From contig OY987244.1 in the NCBI GenBank assembly GCA_963920765.1, forward strand, positions 5,458,501 through 5,522,500: a stretch of 64,000 nucleotides of DNA. Reading direction: 5' to 3'. Of the stretch, positions 57,757 to 64,000 are shown piece after piece; position 1 is the first letter of the stretch; each line of letters starts with the position of its first letter. This DNA comes from Ulota crispa (Eukaryota; Streptophyta; Bryopsida; Orthotrichales; Orthotrichaceae). The notes beneath the pieces are model-generated. The model had not been told where the DNA came from and searched no databases. It was given only the letters and a program-made list of their open reading frames with translations. Both the position numbers and the translations under genes were made by a program.

Positions 57757-58640
57757 ATCAACTAGTGCATTTAGGTTGTCCCATACTAACTTCTCAACAT
57801 TTCACACTATTTAAATATTTATCACGACCACATTAATTTTTGTCAATAATTAATGTGATGAACAATGGAGGAAGGAAGCGGAGGTTGGGCGTAGTATTAA
57901 GCGCTCAGGGGGGTCACTTAGTGTATCTATAGTACACCACGTGCAATCAAGTGATCTTTTGACCCTCTATTTACTTTCTAATAAATTATGATTTCAACCT
58001 ATCATTGTAAGGCATTGTTTAATCGAGACTATAGGATTCTATTGCCAAAAGTTTCAATTAAAATAATATTTTAAATTTTTTCTAGAGAAAGCTGAAAAAT
58101 GAACAAAAATGCCATGTTTTTCAACTCAAATATTTATAAAAAACACATGTAGATGACCATTGCATCAATATTCATAGAAATATAAACTGTCAATAGAGCC
58201 TCGCTTTAGAGAATTTTGGTGTGTTTTCTAAAAAAATCTTTCTTATATAAAATAGGGGTGTGAAAGTTATTTTAAGCTTTGCAATGTATCATTTTACTTC
58301 AGAAATTTGTAACTAATTATAATTAACAAATAAAAATATGAATAATTCTGAACATAAACTTTCAAAAGATTAAAGTCTACTCATGTTTTTTTCTTTTCCT
58401 TTTATGTAATTTTAAAAAAATAAAATAGAGGGGTCAAAATTTGATTGCACGTGATTTGTATGAATACACTAAGTGATCCCCTAGATTAAGTGCCAAAGTT
58501 ATGGAGAAGGAAAGCTAGAACAAGAGACATAATCAAAAATTGTTATAACATAATGAGAGTTGTATGCCCTTCCATGTGGCCAAGGATGAGTTATAAGATA
58601 ATTTTAACAAGATAAAGCAACCTAAATGCACTATTCGATA
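57757..58640. mobile_element. CACTAAATAGTG-family MITE, host of a Mutator MITE
   Basis: Left CAACTAGTGCATTTAGGTTG, right inverse (GCAACCTAAATGCACTATTC). The ends have decayed but the interior motif TTCACACTATTTAAATATTT is shared with sister copies. It carries the 57905-58484 insert. Confidence 0.65.
57905..58484. mobile_element. Mutator-type MITE, third family (nested)
   Basis: Ends TCAGGGGGGTCACTTAGTGT and inverse (ACACTAAGTGATCCCCTAG), pairing about 65 bp through CACGTGCAATCAA and TTTGACCCCTCTATTT. A 9-bp duplication ATTAAGCGC / ATTAAGTGC (57896-57904, 58485-58493) flanks it, one mismatch. 580 bp, no gene. Confidence 0.83.
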
Positions 58641-58993
58641 TAGAGAGTATGTGAAGGGTGTTGACTTTGCTCTGCTTAGTCATCGCTAGATGAGCAAAAG
58701 CATATTATGCCAAAAATTTACTCACAAAAACAAGGGCAAATAACATGCCTCACCTTCACAACAAATAGCCTTGATTAATCTAAAATCACCCAAAGTAGTG
58801 TGAATAAGTCTCATACTCTTGCACTAACCGAAAAAGGTGTGCAGTAACAAATAGTGATTTTCAAAATGCCATTTCAAAATCAACCTTCCAAAAAACTACC
58901 AAGAGCAATTTTCAAAGGAAAATAACTTTTTTATTTCGGGTAAAATACACAACAGAATGGATAATTATTATGCCAATGAAAAAACATGGTTAA

Positions 58994-59565
58994 CCTGTAC
59001 AGGACTGACTGTCCGTTCAGAGGATAAATGGGATTTTGGGGAGGTACCTATGGCTAAACTCCTTTGTGTGATTTTTTGAAATTTTTATGGAAGATGGGAA
59101 ATTCGAAAATCTATGTGCCCATCTAATTTTTTTTTTTTCATTTTGACGTTTTTTGAAGTAGTAAAAAATGAATTTCTGAATTTTTTTTGGAGATGGGGCA
59201 GTTTGGGCAGCCCAAAAACTTTTTTAAAATTTACATTAAAAAAAATAAAAATCTGAAATTGGTTCTTTGAGTTTATATATACAATACATGGGAAGCTTTA
59301 AATCACTTGTTTCCAATAAATGAGGTGAAAATTATGAGAACTTTTAGTTAACTGGTAGATATGGCTCTCCAAAAAAAATTCAGAAATTCATTTTTTACTA
59401 CTTCAATAAATGTCAAAATGAAAAAAAATAAATTAGATGGGCACATAGATTTTCAAATTCCCCATCTTCCATAAAAGTTTCAAAAAATCACACAAAGTAG
59501 TTTAGCCATAGGTACCTGCTCAAAATCCCATTTGTCCCCTGAACAGATAGTCAATCCTTTAGGGG
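58994..59565. mobile_element. TTAA-flanked element, copy with clean ends
   Basis: Left CCTGTACAGGACTGACTGTC, right inverse (GATAGTCAATCCTTTAGGGG), TTAA on both sides (58990-58993, 59566-59569). The arms pair nearly throughout (GGGATTTTGGGGAGGTACCT, CCTATGGCTAAACT...), so it is almost one long hairpin. 572 bp. Confidence 0.72.
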
Positions 59566-59689
59566 TTAAGAATGAATGTACCTTTTCCGAACCGCGGCTT
59601 TGAGAACAGTCGGACCCATTTCAGGACCAAGTTTAGGGAACGTCGGAAATTAGCAGTGGTCCTTCTTCCGTAGCCTCAACTTTCCAGAG

Positions 59690-59960
59690 AAGTGTTTATT
59701 TTTTGTTTCTTTTTTGTCAAGATAGAGCAACTCGCACCCTAGAATGCTAGCAGGTAAGGAAATATTGACTAAAATTGGAATGAATGAATGATATTTGCAC
59801 GTTCATTCAATATATTTACTAATATAAGTTATATTTGTCCAAAATCAGGCAAACTAGTTGTTTGCGTAAGGAGGGAGGTGACAATTTCATCCAGTTTTTC
59901 ACCCAGATTTTCTAGTGTAATGGTCACCACTGACATTTCTAAGTAAGCTTTAGGCAAAAA
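59690..59960. repeat. Dispersed repeat, 41340 family
   Basis: TTTTTTGTCAAGATAGAGCA, ACTCGCACCCTAGAATGCTA and TTTCATCCAGTTTTTCACCC match the 41340 copy. No ends resolved. Confidence 0.55.
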
Positions 59961-60066
59961 TTTGCTAGAAAAATGAACACTGCCCTAAAGTGTCCAGTGT
60001 TTCTAAGGACCAATGTTTTCTCAAACATGGCAAAATTTAGTAGTGTTTTCACCAAATTGTTTTCTA

Positions 60067-61091
60067 CACAATGGATTGTGCATTTTGGTTGCCTCCCCAA
60101 TTAGGTTGCCTTACCTTGGGAAGCTACCTCATGACTCATCATTTGGTCTCTTGGAGGCACATGCAACTCTTTATATATAAGGATTTCATATGGTTTATGA
60201 CTTGGACATCACTAGTTTATTTTTTTGCAACTTCATACGTTGTCATGCCCTTTCAAAACATGTTTTTATTGCAAGAATTATTTATGACATTAACCCCTAA
60301 AGGACCACTTGTCCTTGTGGGGGACAAATGGGATTTTGGGTATGTACTTATGGCTAAACTATTTTGTGTAGTTTTTTGAAACTTTTATGGAAGATGGGAA
60401 ATTCAAAGATCTGTGTGGGCATCTAATTTTTTCCTCATTCCAATATTTATTGAAGAAGTTAAAAATGAATTTATGAGAATTGTTGTTTGGTGGGCAGCCC
60501 AAAAACTTCTTTAAAAATTGCATTTTTAAAATAAAAATTTGAGGTTGGTTCTTTAGACTTATGCATATGTGGGAAGCTTTGAATCATTCAATTCTTATTG
60601 ATGAGAGAAAAGTTATGAGAAGTTTTAGTTTGCGTGTAGGCATAGTTTTGAGATTTTCTACATCTACTTGCAAACTAAAACTTCTCATAACTTTTCTCTC
60701 ATCAATTAGAATTGAATGATTCAAAGCTTCCCACATATACTTAAGTCTAAAGAACTAACCTCAATTTTTTTAATAAAAAAATGCAATTTTTAAAGAAGCT
60801 TTTGGGCTGCCCGCCAAACAAAAATTATCATAAATTCATTTTTAACTTCTTCAATAAATATTGGAATGAGGAAAAAATTAGATGCCCACACAGATCTTTG
60901 AATTTCCCATCTTCCATAAAAGTTTCAAAAAATTACACAAAACAATTTAGCCACAAGTTCATGCCCAAAATTCCATTTGTCCCCCATAGGGACAAGTGGT
61001 CCTTTAGAGGTTAATGTAATAACAACAAATACTTATATAGTGTAGAATGTCAAGAAACTAGAGTGGGGCAACCTAAATGCACTATTTGATA
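60067..61091. mobile_element. CACTAAATAGTG-family MITE, first of a chain
   Basis: Left CACAATGGATTGTGCATTTT, right inverse (CCTAAATGCACTATTTGATA), TA at 60065-60066 and 61092-61093. It is interrupted by a TTAA-type element. The right TA is shared with the next MITE. Confidence 0.68.
60294..61010. mobile_element. TTAA-flanked element (nested), long hairpin
   Basis: Left CCCCTAAAGGACCACTTGTC, right inverse (GACAAGTGGTCCTTTAGAGG), TTAA on both sides (60290-60293, 61011-61014). Both arms (about 340 bp) pair with few mismatches. 717 bp, no ORF that I accept. Confidence 0.8.
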
Positions 61092-61093
61092 TA

Positions 61094-61551
61094 CACCAAA
61101 TAGTGAATTTGGGTTGCCTTAACAATTAGGCTGTCTTACCTTGGCAAAGTTACCTCATGACTCACCCTTGGCCACCTGGAAGGGCATGCAACTCTCTTTA
61201 TGCTACAATATACTAGAAGAAAAAAGTGTCCTAAGCCACTAGTTCACAACAACTGCAAATGTCAACAACTACACAATGACTCAATTACAGTTGTTTAGGA
61301 AATTTGCAATCGTGTAGGACTAGTTGTTTATTGCACGTTTTCTTCTAGTGATAATCCATAGTTATGTGTAGAGTTCTAACTTCCTTGATCCTTGGCTTTG
61401 GTGTTTGTTGTTGCACCCAACCTTTGCTTGCTTCCTCCATTGTTTATCTCAATAATCATTGATGAAAGTCAATGTGTAGTCTTGATAAATATTCAATGAG
61501 TGTGAAATGTCAAGAAATTAGTATGGGGCAACCTAAATGCACTATTTAGTG
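61094..61551. mobile_element. CACTAAATAGTG-family MITE, second of the chain
   Basis: Left CACCAAATAGTGAATTTGGG, right inverse (CCTAAATGCACTATTTAGTG), TA at 61092-61093 and 61552-61553. Contains a CACTA MITE (61211-61350). Confidence 0.75.
61211..61350. mobile_element. CACTA-type MITE (nested)
   Basis: Left TACTAGAAGAAAAAAGTGTC, right inverse (GCACGTTTTCTTCTAGTG), ATA on both sides (61208-61210, 61351-61353). 140 bp; a relative of 9595-9767. Confidence 0.7.
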
Positions 61552-61558
61552 TACTATA

Positions 61559-61848
61559 CACTAATGTTGCCTTGGCAATTAGGTTGCCTTACCCCAGTAA
61601 GTTATCTCATGACTCACCACTTGAACATTTGGAGGTACATGCAACTCAATAAATATTTAGATTTCACATGGTTTATGACTTGGAAGCCACTAGTACGTCT
61701 TTTTGTAGCTTCATTATAATTGATAGGTTCTCTCAAAATGATTTGTTGCAGTAATTTTTTATGAAAAATATAGTACCCGCAGTAAATATTTATATAGTGT
61801 AAAATGTAGAGAAATTAGTGTGGGGCAACCTAAATGCTATATTCAGTG
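61559..61848. mobile_element. CACTAAATAGTG-family MITE, third of the chain
   Basis: Left CACTAATGTTGCCTTGGCAA, right inverse (CCTAAATGCTATATTCAGTG), TA at 61557-61558 and 61849-61850. 290 bp, no insert, so it shows the normal family length. Confidence 0.75.
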
Positions 61849-61854
61849 TACTGT

Positions 61855-62350
61855 AGGTATACCTCCACATTCCAGCTGGCTCCGACCTAGATTCTACCAC
61901 GTGGCTTCATCTGGATTCTCCGGACCCCGCCACCCGCCCCCCTGCGGCCCTGCCCCGACTCTCCGCCCCGACCTGCCCTGAGACCCTGACCCCACGGCAA
62001 CGATGAAAACGTGACAGCCGTATCACTGCTCCGCTTGCGTACGGGATCTCTCCGAAATTACACTCACAATTGCCAGTTTGCCACACCAGGGTCCGGGAAA
62101 TATTTGAGATTTTTCGGTACATTTCCTCAATTCACGTATTGAACCGGTTTATCAAAGAGCTCTTTCGGTTATTTTCTCTATTTCATATTATAAGTAAAAA
62201 TTTTAAAGATTTTTGATCGGTTTTAAGCCAAATTTTGTAAAGTGCAGACAGTTTTTTCTCATTTCAATCAGCTAGCATTGAACTAACGGTCGGTTCTTCC
62301 CGGACCTTGTGTCACACTCTGCCTCCTAGCGCCACTGTCACGTAGTAGAG
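61855..62350. other. GC-rich island and dispersed repeat
   Basis: 61860-62060 is strongly C-rich, unlike its neighbours. A 71-residue minus ORF there (Arg/Gly-rich end) is compositional. 62120-62300 repeats the 45170-45370 sequence in inverse. Confidence 0.5.
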
Positions 62351-62379
62351 TCTATTAGCGTCTACCTCCAAATTTTGGT

Positions 62380-63010
62380 TTTTTTTGTTGGTTGCACAAC
62401 ACTCACCCATCATTGCAAGTAGGTAAGAAAAAGTTGGATAGACATGGACAAAATCAACAACGTGTGCATGTTCATCCATAAAATTCACTGATTTTAGTGT
62501 ATTTCATCCAATTTCTACCAAACTTGGTGTTTGCTTGGGGAGGGCTTTGACAATTCATCCATTTTTTTACCCAAATTTTCTAATGTTAGAGCATCATTAA
62601 CCCAAGATAGGGAATTTGATTGTAACTTCATTTCTATTGGTGAGGGCCAATTGTGTGGGAGAACAAGGTACCTTTAGAGCTCCAACGCAACCTTGACAAC
62701 GTATAACAAGATGGCCCCATCAAAATGACCTCCTTCAATGGCAAATTTGCTTGTTTCTTAGTACCCTAAGACTTTCATTACATTTGATGTTAAAATAACA
62801 TATTGCTCACAATAATTTGTAACTTCTTTACAACAACTAGCAAGCACACGCAAATGACTCTCTTTTGTGCCTCGATTTGCATCAGAAGTTGCAATGAGAG
62901 TGGGAGGAATCATCTAATGAACAAGATTGCCAAATTTGGGGACAAGGAGGGGCGCAGGAGCAGCGAGTTCCCAGTCCCAAACTAGTTGTAAGTTACAGGT
63001 TGATGATCAA
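62380..63010. repeat. Dispersed repeats
   Basis: 62380-62590 belongs to the 41340 family (GGAGGGCTTTGACAATTCAT). 62585-62760 and a later part to about 63010 follow the 37180-37560 repeat (GCATCATTAACCC, CCAATTGTGTGGGAGAAC, CAGTCCCAAACTAGTTG). No gene. Confidence 0.5.
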
Positions 63011-63489
63011 TGCTCTTATGATAGTTGGTCATAAATTGAGATGAGACTTTGCCAAAAAGTTGTGAGAAAATCAAATGCTGGAGTTAGTCCATAGGTGAGA
63101 TTTTTTTAATAATAAACCAAGGGTTGTCCTCCATCTTTCTCCGAATTCCTTTTATCTCTTTAAATGGACCTATTGTTAAAAAGTTTCAGTTTTTCACTCA
63201 AAAGAGAATAAAATTAAGCTTGTCCTGATTTTATATGTGTTCGATTTCACCTAATTTAATTTATTATGGTGTAATGTGAAGACACTCTTTTCATAATCTC
63301 TAATCTCCATTAAGACCTCCAATTTTCTAACTTTGGATTTTTGTGGTAAAATTGTACATCTTTACATTTTGTCTCTAATGAAAATCTTGAAAATTTTCAT
63401 GAAGGGAAAGACAAATTTTGGAAAAATATGGAGGCAAGCCTCATGTTTACAAAGCAAAAAAACTCACCTCCACATTGAGTGTTCACCAA

Positions 63490-63531
<42 letters not shown>

Positions 63532-64000
63532 TCATTAGGATTCTTTTCAATTTAAGTTGCCTTAGTTCCAAAGTAGATACTTGGTGTAAAATGAAAGACG
63601 CGTGGGACTTTGCCATGGAAAGAAATCAAAAATCAAGGATTGTTTTTTATTGTGTTAAGCTCTACGCATTGTGTCCAAAAGTCATTAGCATTGTGGCATT
63701 GAAAACAAATTCAAATATTTGACATATCAAGAAGATAGCGCGGGGCTACCTAGTAATGAGCCAATTGACAATCTTGCAAGCAATGTTTGGGGAGAATCAG
63801 CATTTAGTGTATTATCGGTTGACTGAAATTGCAAAAAAAACTGATTAAAGATGAAACTACAATCTAAAGACCAATAAGTTGTACCAAGAAAACTAATTTT
63901 AGTATATTTCAATATAAATGTAAAATATATGTGGTGTAAGTTAATGAAAACCGGTCAATGGTGGAAAGTGAAGGATTTTAGCCAGTGAAGCCTAAATTTC
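63011..64000. other. No gene seen; (AT)n at 63490-63530
   Basis: AT-rich DNA with a 40-bp (AT)n microsatellite. A 129-residue ORF (63333-63722) reads through the microsatellite and is not supported. Confidence 0.6.

Noticed and set aside
34218-61848. Calling the CACTAAATAGTG MITEs CACTA transposons
   Set aside because: They begin with CACTA, but the clear copies have TA rather than 3-bp duplications, which fits a mariner-like group. The 9595 and 61211 elements do show 3-bp duplications and keep the CACTA label.
63333-63722. 129-residue ORF
   Set aside because: It passes through an (AT)n microsatellite, lacks any domain and has desert-like composition.

Overview
This is plant nuclear DNA. 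The four genes I can model belong to plant families, all introns are GT-AG, and interstitial CCCTAAA plant-type telomere repeats lie inside one intron. The receptor kinase and LRR proteins are clear homologues of angiosperm families but look divergent, so I lean towards a non-flowering land plant (bryophyte, lycophyte or fern). The sequence alone does not fix the species. I see no reverse transcriptase, gag, integrase, capsid or LTR pair. The repeats are almost all small non-autonomous DNA transposons (MITEs). LAYOUT: (1) 1-6333, minus strand: VPS39/VAM6, a vacuolar tethering subunit, 13 exons in the window, with the C-terminus beyond the left edge and a Stowaway-type MITE in intron 1. (2) 6.4-15.6 kb: a tandem duplication behind the VPS39 start, minisatellites, several MITEs and AT-rich DNA. 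(3) 15648-26279, plus strand: an LRR receptor kinase of the LRR-VIII/HPCA1 type. It has 23 exons and 831 residues, with one LRR per 72-78-nt exon, and its introns hold nested Mutator-type MITEs. (4) 26.3-29.6 kb: degenerate tandem repeats and a second Stowaway copy. (5) 29628-32348, plus strand: an RNI-like LRR protein of 374 residues in six exons. (6) 32.4-47.6 kb: a gene desert packed with MITEs. (7) 48079-49242, plus strand: an intronless AP2/ERF transcription factor of 387 residues with a TATA box and a G-rich repeat leader. (8) 49.3-64 kb: a second MITE-dense desert. HOW IT FITS TOGETHER: the four genes show no operon-like relation. They act in endolysosomal fusion (VPS39), cell-surface signalling (RLK), an unknown LRR scaffold role, and transcription (ERF). 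The unusual part of the window is its MITE landscape. Both termini and a target-site duplication can be read for many copies: TA (Stowaway and two other mariner-like groups), 9 bp (Mutator), TAA (PIF/Harbinger), 3 bp with CACTA ends, 3 bp with AGGGG ends, and a TTAA-flanked group that looks piggyBac-like. Several are nested two or three deep, and one run of three same-family elements is joined end to end at TA sites. I found no defence system, CRISPR array, biosynthetic cluster or tRNA.
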